14,699 nucleotides of DNA from assembly GCA_024276805.1 (NCBI GenBank), contig JAJRWJ010000112.1:1-14699 (forward strand). Direction: 5' to 3'. The notes below the pieces were generated by a model that was not told where the DNA came from, did no database searches, and saw only the letters and a program-made list of their open reading frames with translations. The stretch is from Gammaproteobacteria bacterium. GTDB lineage: Bacteria; Pseudomonadota; Gammaproteobacteria; Methylococcales; Methylomonadaceae. Positions 1 through 7,846 of the stretch are shown in pieces (the first letter of the stretch is position 1; each line of letters begins with the position of its first letter). The translations under genes were made by a program, and so were the position numbers.

Positions 1-122
1 CATATTCTTGTAGATTGACCCCCGACAAGGACAAACGGCTGCTGCACCAGGCGCTGGCGTTCATTGACATAGCTGCAGGATTTCAGTCCGGTCTGCCATC
101 GATGTCGAAGTGATTTTTCCAT
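1..122. other. Unassigned left edge with overlapping open frames on both strands
   Basis: The first 122 bases are open in two competing ways. On the minus strand an ATG at 122-120 starts a frame that runs off the window without a stop (40 codons, Arg/Gln rich). On the plus strand a frame that is already open at base 3 ends with TGA at 111-113, as if it were the tail of a gene lying to the left. Neither translation is one I recognise, and no clear Shine-Dalgarno sequence precedes the minus-strand ATG. Only one of the two can normally be real, and both may be chance. The stretch 123-238 up to the kinase start holds no gene and no promoter I would defend. Confidence 0.2.
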
Positions 123-238
123 CAGCTGGACTTTAGCACCCTAAGCGGTCATCACTGGATTTGTCCTGACAGATTAAACATCAATAACATTCATATGTTA
201 CATTACAACGATAAACAAAGGCTTTACCACAAACCATT

Positions 239-3200
239 ATGAATGAAGTTGTCACCCAAGATCATTTTTCCAGAGCCATACAGGAATATCAACAGGGACT
301 CCTGGACGAAAAAGCGCTTTACCAGAAATTCGATGCGCTGCTTGCGGACAATCATTTTGCCACGCAGCAGTCACTGGCAGAGCTGCGTGAAATGGTCAGT
401 GCCGCCGGCCTGTCAGCCACTGTTCTGGATACCTTGCAGGACAAGCTTGCCGAACCAAAGACCAGAATCGTCAAATTAACCCCGAAATCACCAGCATCCA
501 CGGATCAGGACCAGCAACCCACCTCGGCCAGTCAGGCATCCTCACTGCTGCGTCATCTGATGCAATGGCAGGAAGGCGACCAGCAAAAAGAGATCAAACC
601 CGGGCAGATCATTCGCGGCACCTATCGCCTGGAAAAAAAGATTGGCAAGGGTGGCATGGGGGAAGTGTGGAAAGCGGTGGATCTGATACAGGATGCCGGC
701 GATTCACAGGATAAATATGTTGCGATCAAATTCATCAACCATGAAATCAGGAGTCACCCCTATGCGCTGAAGGCGCTGGTTCGGGAATTCGCCCGCTATA
801 AAAAGCTCATTCATCGGAATATCGTCAAAGCCTATGAGATCAATCGCGATGAAACCGAGGTTTTCATCGTCATGGAATTTCTGGAAGGCATGTCGCTGAA
901 GGACTTCATCAAACAACACCCCGAAGGCATCTCGCTGAAAGAAGCCAAACCCATCATCGGCGGCATGTGCAAGGCGCTCAATCATGCCCACCGGGAAGGC
1001 ATCATTCATCTGGATTTCAAACCCGGCAATGTCTTCTACAACAGTAAAACCAAGATCGCCAAAGTCATCGACTTCGGCATCGCCCGTTTGTCCAAGAAGA
1101 GCGACCGGGATAAAACCCGCTTCGATCCCGGCAAGCTGGGGGCCATCACCACGGCCTATGCCAGCATCGAGATGCTGATGCAGGAAGATCCCGATCCACG
1201 CGACGATATTTATGGCCTGGCCTGTGTCGTCTATGAACTGTTGACTGGAAAACATCCCTTCAATGGCGGACTGGCACTTATTGCGGAACGGGAAAAACTG
1301 CAGCCCAAACCGATCAAAGGACTGTCGGCCGATGAATTCAAGGCGATCAAAAGAGGCTTGTGTTTCGACAAGAAGAACCGCACCCCCAATGCCGAACAAT
1401 TCTTTCAGGACCTCTATGCCCCGGGCGTTTCGGCAAAACGTCTACGCTTACGCCGGCTGGTCATCGGCTCGATCATTGCCGTGGCCCTGGTCATTACCCC
1501 CATCATCATCTATAAAGGCTATGACTACTGGAATATGCGGCGTATCACCGCTGCCATTCAGCAACAGAAGATTTCCGGCATCGATGCTTTCAAAAGCTTG
1601 ACCTATGAAGATCAGCTAGAATTGTTGAAAGACGACAAGACCCGTATCGCCCTGGTGCAATTTCCCATCACCAGTAAAAATTACCAGATCGATGCCATCC
1701 AGTTTTTACAGCAGTTCAGCGCGAATATCCAGCGGATTCTGTTCAAGCAGCGCGATGTCAGAGCACTACTGATCCCGCATTATATAGAGAAGATCAAATT
1801 GGCAATGGCTGGCGATGATTTCGTCGCGGCGGAAAACGATGCCAAACGCATCATGGCGATCTATCCGGACTCTAAAAGCCTGACCGATCTGGCTGAAACC
1901 ATCAGACCCAGAAAATTGAAGCGCATGAATGAACTGGAAAGGCAATATCGCCAGTGCCTCAAGCAACCGGCAAGCTCCTTGCTCAAACTGATGCCCTGTC
2001 TGCAGGACACCCGCAACAGTCTGGGAAAAATCTCGGAACAGCACAGCCTGCTGGAGGATCCAAACCTTTCGTCCCGCTACGCATCGGAAATAGCAACGGC
2101 TATTGCGCGCAATGACCTGAGCAGCGCGAAACAATTACTGGCCGACTGGCACACCTTGATCCCGGCGCCCAACAAACAGCGTCGGATTCTGGAGCAAAAA
2201 CTCCGGCAAAACCAGGAAGTGTCTGAACTCATCAACCTGGTGCTGGCCGGCAGCGATGTGGATATGCCGGAATTGATCACTATGTTGTTGTCCCTGGACG
2301 CTGCAAAAAGAACAAAGATTCTGCTCACTCCCGCCATCAAGGAAAAACTACACGCCTATTTCAGCAGCGCAGTCAGCACCGCGATAAACCGTGACGACTA
2401 TGATTCGGGGCTACGGCAGATCGATACTGCGGCACGACTGCTGCCAGATGCGCCCCAGGAAAAGCGGTTCCTGGGCAAATTAAAAACCAGCCTCAGAAAA
2501 CACCGCTCAAAACGACTGGCGCAGTTGTCCCGGGAATATAAAAACGCTCTACAGGCCAAACAGCCGGATATTTCGGCATTACAGGAGGTGACCCGCAAAA
2601 TCAAACAGATTGAACCCGCCAGCAAGCTGCTGCAATATCCCGGCGCCGCACAGGCTTTCGCGGGGAAAATCGATGCGGCCATCGCTGCGGAGCAGTTCGA
2701 TCTGGCGGACCGCCTGCTGAAGAACTGGGCGGCATTGCTCCCCGGCGACCGGGAAAGCGACACTTTCAAAAACCTGAGCAGCAAACGGGAACGGCAGTTG
2801 CAGGCATGGCAAGCCCGAAAGATCTACTCGGATAAACTCCAGCAAGCCCTGCAAAGCAACGCGGCTACTGCCGTAAACAGCGTCATTGCGGAACTGCAGG
2901 ACAAGCTTTCTCCGTCAGATCGTCAGCATGTCATTACCGGGCATCGTAAACCGCTGCAACAGTTCTTTCGGCAGCAGATAGACAACGCCCTGCAGGAGGA
3001 CAATTTTTCTCATGCTGAAAAGATCAACACCGAAGCGTTGGCGCTTTTCCCGAATGAAAACGCTTTCCGCACCGGACGGCAGCATATTGCCCGGGAAAAA
3101 ACCGCCCGGCTGAATTCTCTGGTCGCAGACTATCAACGCGCCTTGAATTCCGATCCCGTTTCCGGCAAGGAAATTTTCGCTTATCTTGAAAAATTGCGCA

Positions 3201-3535
3201 GCATCGATGAGCAATACCTGGCAAAGCATCCCCAGTTGTTTTCCAGACTGAAGACCCGCCTGGTAACGCTCGCCAAAAACAGCCAATCTCTGCCACAATT
3301 ACAGGACGTGCTGCAGTACTGGGATAAATTCTTCAATGGCGTAGATAACTCCAGGGCAGCCAGGGAAATCTATCGGGAAACAAAAAACCTGGTCTCGCTG
3401 CGCTGTTTATATAATGGCAGGAAACTGAAGCAACAGGGCGACCGTCAGTTAGGCGATGAACTGCTGATGTTCGCCCTGTCTCTCGATCCCATCAGTACCG
3501 TCAGAAATGCCCTGGAAAATGAACTGCAAAAATGA
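239..3535 (+). CDS. Transmembrane Ser/Thr protein kinase with repeat-built extracytoplasmic domain
   Basis: A Hanks-type kinase. Residues 1-115 are a helical N-terminal segment. The kinase domain (about 124-400) has the glycine-rich loop GKGGMGEV at 136-143, the ATP-binding Lys164 in VAIK, the catalytic loop HLDFKPGN from His257 with Asp259, and DFG at 278-280. The Arg of the usual HRD motif is Leu258, so this is a non-RD kinase. The APE motif is degenerate (SIE). A single membrane segment lies at about 407-426, next to Arg/Lys-rich residues that suggest a cytoplasmic kinase. The remaining 670 residues would be periplasmic. They contain about five copies, perhaps six, of a helical TPR-like unit of 94-103 residues, with an acidic-aromatic core near residues 527, 626, 720, 819 and 922. 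No PASTA domains are present. The start ATG lacks a clear ribosome site, but no better start lies near it. The next gene begins 14 bases after the stop, so the two are probably co-transcribed. The substrate and signal are unknown. Confidence 0.9.
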   Translation: MNEVVTQDHFSRAIQEYQQGLLDEKALYQKFDALLADNHFATQQSLAELREMVSAAGLSATVLDTLQDKLAEPKTRIVKLTPKSPASTDQDQQPTSASQASSLLRHLMQWQEGDQQKEIKPGQIIRGTYRLEKKIGKGGMGEVWKAVDLIQDAGDSQDKYVAIKFINHEIRSHPYALKALVREFARYKKLIHRNIVKAYEINRDETEVFIVMEFLEGMSLKDFIKQHPEGISLKEAKPIIGGMCKALNHAHREGIIHLDFKPGNVFYNSKTKIAKVIDFGIARLSKKSDRDKTRFDPGKLGAITTAYASIEMLMQEDPDPRDDIYGLACVVYELLTGKHPFNGGLALIAEREKLQPKPIKGLSADEFKAIKRGLCFDKKNRTPNAEQFFQDLYAPGVSAKRLRLRRLVIGSIIAVALVITPIIIYKGYDYWNMRRITAAIQQQKISGIDAFKSLTYEDQLELLKDDKTRIALVQFPITSKNYQIDAIQFLQQFSANIQRILFKQRDVRALLIPHYIEKIKLAMAGDDFVAAENDAKRIMAIYPDSKSLTDLAETIRPRKLKRMNELERQYRQCLKQPASSLLKLMPCLQDTRNSLGKISEQHSLLEDPNLSSRYASEIATAIARNDLSSAKQLLADWHTLIPAPNKQRRILEQKLRQNQEVSELINLVLAGSDVDMPELITMLLSLDAAKRTKILLTPAIKEKLHAYFSSAVSTAINRDDYDSGLRQIDTAARLLPDAPQEKRFLGKLKTSLRKHRSKRLAQLSREYKNALQAKQPDISALQEVTRKIKQIEPASKLLQYPGAAQAFAGKIDAAIAAEQFDLADRLLKNWAALLPGDRESDTFKNLSSKRERQLQAWQARKIYSDKLQQALQSNAATAVNSVIAELQDKLSPSDRQHVITGHRKPLQQFFRQQIDNALQEDNFSHAEKINTEALALFPNENAFRTGRQHIAREKTARLNSLVADYQRALNSDPVSGKEIFAYLEKLRSIDEQYLAKHPQLFSRLKTRLVTLAKNSQSLPQLQDVLQYWDKFFNGVDNSRAAREIYRETKNLVSLRCLYNGRKLKQQGDRQLGDELLMFALSLDPISTVRNALENELQK

Positions 3536-3549
3536 GCCCTTACTAGCCT

Positions 3550-5334
3550 ATGACTGGACCGATTTTCATGATGCCTCTTCCTCTCCGAAACAAACTGCCT
3601 GCAATCAGCAAATGCTTGATGACCCTTTTTCTGCTGTCGGTTCTGGCCGGATGTGTCAAAGAACCGATAAAACCTCCTGCGGACTTCAGATTTGTCCAGG
3701 TTAAATCTGGCGAAACACTGCAATCGCTGGCGCAAACCCATCTCGGATCGTCATCCCTGGCCTGGAGAATTGCGGAATTCAACGGTGTCTCTAGCGTCGC
3801 TCCGGGCAGGGAATTGATCATTCCGCTGCATCCGTTTCGTCCTGGCGGCTTGACCGCGGTTGGTCACCAACTGGTGCCCGTATTGAGTTATCATAATTTC
3901 ACCAGTGGTATCAGTCACAGTAAGCTGACCGTTTCGGCTGAAGATTTCGATGCCCAGATGGGTTATTTACAGGACCATGGCTTCCATGTGCTTTCCCTGG
4001 ATGAATTACTGGAATACCTGCGATTTGGTCAGATACCGCAAAAATCGGTTCTGGTCACGATGGATGACGGCTGGATTTCCTGCTACAACGTCGCCTACCC
4101 CATCCTGAAGAAGTATGGCTTCAATGCCGTGCTGTTCATTCCCACCAATTACATCAAACCCAGAAGCTCCAGAACCCTGAGCTGGGATCAAATCCGGGAA
4201 ATGGTCAACGACAGCACCATCGATATCCAGTGCCACAGTAAATCCCACAAGGACCTGAACGCGATGCAACATGGCGAGTCTTTTGCCACCTATCTTGAAT
4301 CGGTAAAAAATGAACTGGTCATTTCCAAGAAAATCATCCTTGAAGAACTAGGCAAACAGGCCAACGCCCTCGCCTATCCCTACGGAAACACCAACCCTGT
4401 GGTGATGGAAATTCTCAAGCAAAATGGCTATACCAGCGCTTTCACGGTAAAAAGAGCCGGCAATCCCTTTTATATGCATAACCTGCGCCTGCGCCGTTCG
4501 ATGATCTATGGCACATTTCCCCTGGAACGGTTTGCCGAGAATCTGGAGATTTATCAGGATTATCCCCTGGAAAATCCCGAACCGATCGACATCATGAACT
4601 CCATCAGTGAAATTACCTATGGCAAACCCTCCGAATACGAGGCCAAAGGGCAATGGCGCACCGCATTACTGGCCTGGAAGCTGCGCCGTGACTGGCTGAT
4701 CAGTCATCAGGACTATGCATCGATGGATTATAAATTCGCCAATTTGACCGGCAGCGGCGATCTGCTCAAGGAGGCCACGCAAAAGGTCCGGGAACTGGAG
4801 GCAAAAATTCTGAGCCTCGCCGCAGGCTTCTTCAGTAGCGCCAACAAAACTGACGACATCGGTCTTGCCCATCAATTGCTGCTGCGTACGCTGCTCTACG
4901 ATCCGAATCACCAGCCCGCCCTGGAACAGTTGAAGAATGGCTGGTTCAATCAGCAGCTTGTTACCTATTGGGTCAGGAACGACGATACGCTGCATAAAAT
5001 AGCCCGGCGCATCTATCACGACAGCGGCAAAGCCGTACTGATTCCCTTGTTCAACACTGGCGTCGACACTGACAGCGACCTGCTTCCCGGCATGAAACTG
5101 ATGCTACCTTCAGTAGTGGCGCTGCGCGACATCAAAGTGGATGGCAGCGCGCAGTGTCATATCGTGCTGACCAAGCCTGCCAGTCAGCTTGCAGTGGACC
5201 TGTTTAACCAGGCCAATGAATTGTTCAATCAGGACAAGGTTAACGCAGCGATTGCCAAACTGCGCACCGCCATCTGCTTGAATCCACAACTCCAGCAGGC
5301 CATCGAGATGCTGGATATGCTGGAACATTTGTAG
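3550..5334 (+). CDS. LysM / polysaccharide deacetylase (NodB) / LysM / TPR lipoprotein
   Basis: This is a predicted lipoprotein. A hydrophobic N-terminus ends in the lipobox LAGC with Cys35, so the mature protein is likely anchored in the periplasm or outer membrane. Residues about 48-93 form a LysM domain, which typically binds peptidoglycan or chitin-like glycans. Residues about 109-300 are a NodB-type carbohydrate esterase 4 domain. It has the metal and catalytic motif TMDDG (Asp172, Asp173), the HSKSH metal-binding motif (His229, His233) and AYPYG at 275-279. A helical linker leads to a second LysM-like module at about 472-520 and a single TPR-like helix pair at about 548-590. The expected activity is metal-dependent N- or O-deacetylation of a wall or surface polysaccharide; the substrate cannot be read. 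No good ribosome site precedes the ATG. In-frame ATGs at 3568 and 3571 are possible alternative starts and keep the signal peptide. It follows the kinase gene by 14 bases and probably shares its transcript. Confidence 0.88.
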   Translation: MTGPIFMMPLPLRNKLPAISKCLMTLFLLSVLAGCVKEPIKPPADFRFVQVKSGETLQSLAQTHLGSSSLAWRIAEFNGVSSVAPGRELIIPLHPFRPGGLTAVGHQLVPVLSYHNFTSGISHSKLTVSAEDFDAQMGYLQDHGFHVLSLDELLEYLRFGQIPQKSVLVTMDDGWISCYNVAYPILKKYGFNAVLFIPTNYIKPRSSRTLSWDQIREMVNDSTIDIQCHSKSHKDLNAMQHGESFATYLESVKNELVISKKIILEELGKQANALAYPYGNTNPVVMEILKQNGYTSAFTVKRAGNPFYMHNLRLRRSMIYGTFPLERFAENLEIYQDYPLENPEPIDIMNSISEITYGKPSEYEAKGQWRTALLAWKLRRDWLISHQDYASMDYKFANLTGSGDLLKEATQKVRELEAKILSLAAGFFSSANKTDDIGLAHQLLLRTLLYDPNHQPALEQLKNGWFNQQLVTYWVRNDDTLHKIARRIYHDSGKAVLIPLFNTGVDTDSDLLPGMKLMLPSVVALRDIKVDGSAQCHIVLTKPASQLAVDLFNQANELFNQDKVNAAIAKLRTAICLNPQLQQAIEMLDMLEHL

Positions 5335-5379
5335 CGGGATCGACTTTCAGCGCCCCGGCGTCACCTGTTCCAGCAAGGA

Positions 5380-7749
5380 TTATCGCTTTGGCTGCAACAG
5401 GGTGAAATCGCTACCCATGGTAAAAGCGGTGGGTTCCTGAGAGGCGCCAAGATATTTTCTGGCAAATTCAGGAATGGTCATCCTGGAGAACATGGCAACC
5501 TCATGAGCGCTGATCTGATTGTTCCTGGGCGACATATCCGCCTTGCCCTGCATTCCCTGTTCTACCACATAAGTGAACAAACCATGGCCCAGATCGGCCA
5601 ATTCCACAGCCTCCTGATCCTGCCTGGTTGCCGCCAGAACGACGATGCCGACTTGTTTGCTCAATGCCCGGGTGAAATGCCTCTGGGTATTCTGTAATTT
5701 GCGGAATGCCTTCAGTCCCGCTCCGGAATAACAGGCATCCACCATCACCAGAATCCGCTGAATTTTTATTTTCTCCAACAGCTTCTGGATCTCCCGCGCC
5801 GAAATACCAACTTTCTTGTAGTAATTTCGATCCGCCTGTAATGTAGTTTCATGGGGCAGAAAATACCATTCCCCGTTCAACGCAATACCATGCCCGGCCA
5901 GATACATCACCATGACATCATTATGGTTGAATTCGGCAATCTGCTGCAGCTTCGTAAGAATTGCCTGCTTGGTGGCCTGCCGGTCGTACAGATTGTACTG
6001 CTTCACCCGGTGAAAAGCGCTGAACCGACTGTCACTCAGAATATTGGCAATAGACCGCGCATCGGCGACACTGTAATCCAGATTCAGTTGCCGGTCTTGA
6101 TACTGATCGATACCGACACTGAGCACATGCAGTGTCGGCAGAATTTTCCTGCCACCGGATTCAAAAGTCAGTGTCGCCGGCAGGCTGGCAATACCCATGC
6201 TATTACTTGCCAGCGCACGAATTATATTGTGTCCAGCCGTTGGACTGATTTCCAGGCGTAGCATCTGTCTGATTCCGCCATCAGGCATTTTTTCCACTTT
6301 TTTACTGGCCCGGCTTCGATCGATGACTTTTCCATTGTGATAGACTTGCACATCCCCGATGCCGCCGCCAGCATCGACAATTTCCACGATAACTTGCACC
6401 AGCCCCGCAGTTTTTTTTTGAGAATCACCGGCAAACACCTGTACTTCCGGTGGCAATGTTATTCCGGCCTGTATTTGCACGGGATGCTGATTGATGAACT
6501 TACCCTTTTGCAGATGGCTGCCCAGCAGGCCGGGTTCATAGTATTTTTCCGAAAAGTTGTCGATGGGTATGTCCTTGTCCGCAGCCTCCCAGGAAACTTT
6601 ACTCATCCCGGCTTCATCACTATCGAAACGCCCCTGATTATCGACCACGGTCCATCCTGCCCCGGTTGCAATCAGACGCAGTATTTCCCGCCCGGAAGCC
6701 ACATGCCACAGATGCACGATACCCTGTGCATCGGCGCCAGCCAACTGCCTGCCACTATTGATGAATTGCAGCCGCCTGATATCTTTCTGCACGCGCCACT
6801 GCCGCACTACATGCCAATCCCCGATCCGGACAATTTTTATCCGGTGATCATCGCTTGCCAGAGCCGCCAATGCAGCATGCTTGTCGATGCCTTGCGTCTT
6901 TACATCATCGTCCGGCTTGTGCAGCCACAGCCGCTTGCCGGTCCTGGCATCGACTCCCTGCAGTACGCCGTCTGCATCAGCCGTGACAATAAGCATTGTT
7001 TCAGCGATAAACCAGACAGCAATCACATCTTCATCCATGGCCGGCAATTTTGTATTTCTAGTGCCTGTCGTTAAATCCCATTGCTCGACAAATCCATCTT
7101 CCCCGGCAACAAGCAAGGCATTGCCATTCGCTGCAAAGGCGGCGGCGGTTATTGCATCGCCACGGCTGGTTTGCAATCGCTGCCTGACGGTCAGTGTCGC
7201 TATATCCCAGATGGTAATGTTGCCGGATGCATCGATTGCCGCCAGCAAACGCTCATCGCTGGACAAAACCAGCAGCACCACTTCCACATTGCCATTGTTC
7301 AACAACTTTTGCTGTCTGCCTGTCAACGTCTCGAACACGCTGATTTTGCCGTCTTCCCTGCCAACCAGTGACAGGCCCGAGGAGGATGCAGAAACGACAC
7401 TGGTCATGCCTGTATCATCAAGGAGCAACATGGGTCTCTGTATACCAATATCCAGATCCCAGACTCTGACGGAATCATCGCCATGCAGCAGGCTGAGTAT
7501 TTTGCCGTCCGCAGTCAATGCAGAATCGTTTATTGCTCCTGCCGCATCACGTATTTTCAACTTGGGAATGATCAAATTGGCATTGAGATTCTTGCTGATC
7601 GCCGCATTGACCTGACGGGTAACCTGCCGGCCAACCTGCCGGCCAACCTGCCGGGACACATCGAAACCGGCATATACATTACCTGACAGCAGGTTGCCGA
7701 AGAGTAGCAACTGAATGACTGTTGTTAATCGAACTGTCCTTTTGGACAT
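5380..7749 (-). CDS. Secreted WD40 beta-propeller / caspase-like (peptidase C14) protein
   Basis: A 789-residue protein. A signal peptide probably cleaves after VYA (residue 27). Next comes a four-residue repeat of the RQVG type (31-47), then seven WD40-like blades at about 65-355, with repeat ends such as VRVWDL, ITIWDI and VEQWDL. A linker with a GWTVVDNQGRFD stretch and a YYEPGLL motif follows, then an Ig-like stretch at about 425-520. The C-terminal caspase-fold domain (about 525-775) has the catalytic His620 in LAGHG and Cys673 in VDACYSG, so both dyad residues are present. This is a bacterial orthocaspase-like protease, expected to cleave after basic residues if it acts like family members. 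I chose ATG 7749 because TAGGAAG at 7764-7758 lies 8 bases upstream of it; a longer in-frame GTG start at 7758 overlaps that site. It lies downstream of the outer-membrane protein gene on the same strand and converges with the deacetylase gene (45 bases between stops, no terminator seen). Confidence 0.88.
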   Translation of the reverse strand: MSKRTVRLTTVIQLLLFGNLLSGNVYAGFDVSRQVGRQVGRQVTRQVNAAISKNLNANLIIPKLKIRDAAGAINDSALTADGKILSLLHGDDSVRVWDLDIGIQRPMLLLDDTGMTSVVSASSSGLSLVGREDGKISVFETLTGRQQKLLNNGNVEVVLLVLSSDERLLAAIDASGNITIWDIATLTVRQRLQTSRGDAITAAAFAANGNALLVAGEDGFVEQWDLTTGTRNTKLPAMDEDVIAVWFIAETMLIVTADADGVLQGVDARTGKRLWLHKPDDDVKTQGIDKHAALAALASDDHRIKIVRIGDWHVVRQWRVQKDIRRLQFINSGRQLAGADAQGIVHLWHVASGREILRLIATGAGWTVVDNQGRFDSDEAGMSKVSWEAADKDIPIDNFSEKYYEPGLLGSHLQKGKFINQHPVQIQAGITLPPEVQVFAGDSQKKTAGLVQVIVEIVDAGGGIGDVQVYHNGKVIDRSRASKKVEKMPDGGIRQMLRLEISPTAGHNIIRALASNSMGIASLPATLTFESGGRKILPTLHVLSVGIDQYQDRQLNLDYSVADARSIANILSDSRFSAFHRVKQYNLYDRQATKQAILTKLQQIAEFNHNDVMVMYLAGHGIALNGEWYFLPHETTLQADRNYYKKVGISAREIQKLLEKIKIQRILVMVDACYSGAGLKAFRKLQNTQRHFTRALSKQVGIVVLAATRQDQEAVELADLGHGLFTYVVEQGMQGKADMSPRNNQISAHEVAMFSRMTIPEFARKYLGASQEPTAFTMGSDFTLLQPKR
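7609..7653 (-). repeat. 12-bp tandem repeat coding an RQVG-type tetrapeptide
   Basis: A 12-base unit (aacctgccggcc on the plus strand) is repeated about three and a half times just after the signal peptide codons of the caspase gene. It encodes RQVGRQVGRQVTRQV. Because the unit is a multiple of three, slippage would change the copy number without shifting the frame. The inner units are identical at the DNA level and the outer ones have diverged. Confidence 0.8.
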
Positions 7750-7757
7750 TGCTTTCA

Positions 7758-7764
7758 CTTCCTA
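7758..7764 (-). promoter_or_regulatory. Ribosome binding site of the WD40-caspase gene
   Basis: On the minus strand TAGGAAG ends 8 bases before ATG 7749. It would overlap the alternative GTG start at 7758, so it favours the ATG. Confidence 0.6.
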
Positions 7765-7846
7765 TATTGACTGGATATTGGCGTGCATATGCCGCAGAAC
7801 AGCAAGCAAGCCATCCGTTTCTCAAACCTCCCGACAATACCTCAAA

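Noticed and set aside
28..167. Short inverted repeat AGGACAAA / TTTGTCCT near the left edge, possible mobile-element end
   Set aside because: Only 8 bases match, there is no transposase and no target duplication, so chance is the likely explanation.
704..1399. Minus-strand open frame opposite the kinase domain (231 codons)
   Set aside because: It is a mirror of the conserved kinase coding frame and carries no recognisable motif.
6337..7615. Long plus-strand open frames opposite the caspase gene (about 245 codons each)
   Set aside because: They lie fully antisense to a protein with clear domains, have no ribosome sites and translate to low-information sequence.
5380..7749. Caspase protein as part of an anti-phage or cell-suicide defence system
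   Set aside because: It has a clear signal peptide, and no nuclease, gasdermin, reverse transcriptase, CRISPR or sensor gene stands beside it. Its partner is an outer-membrane barrel.
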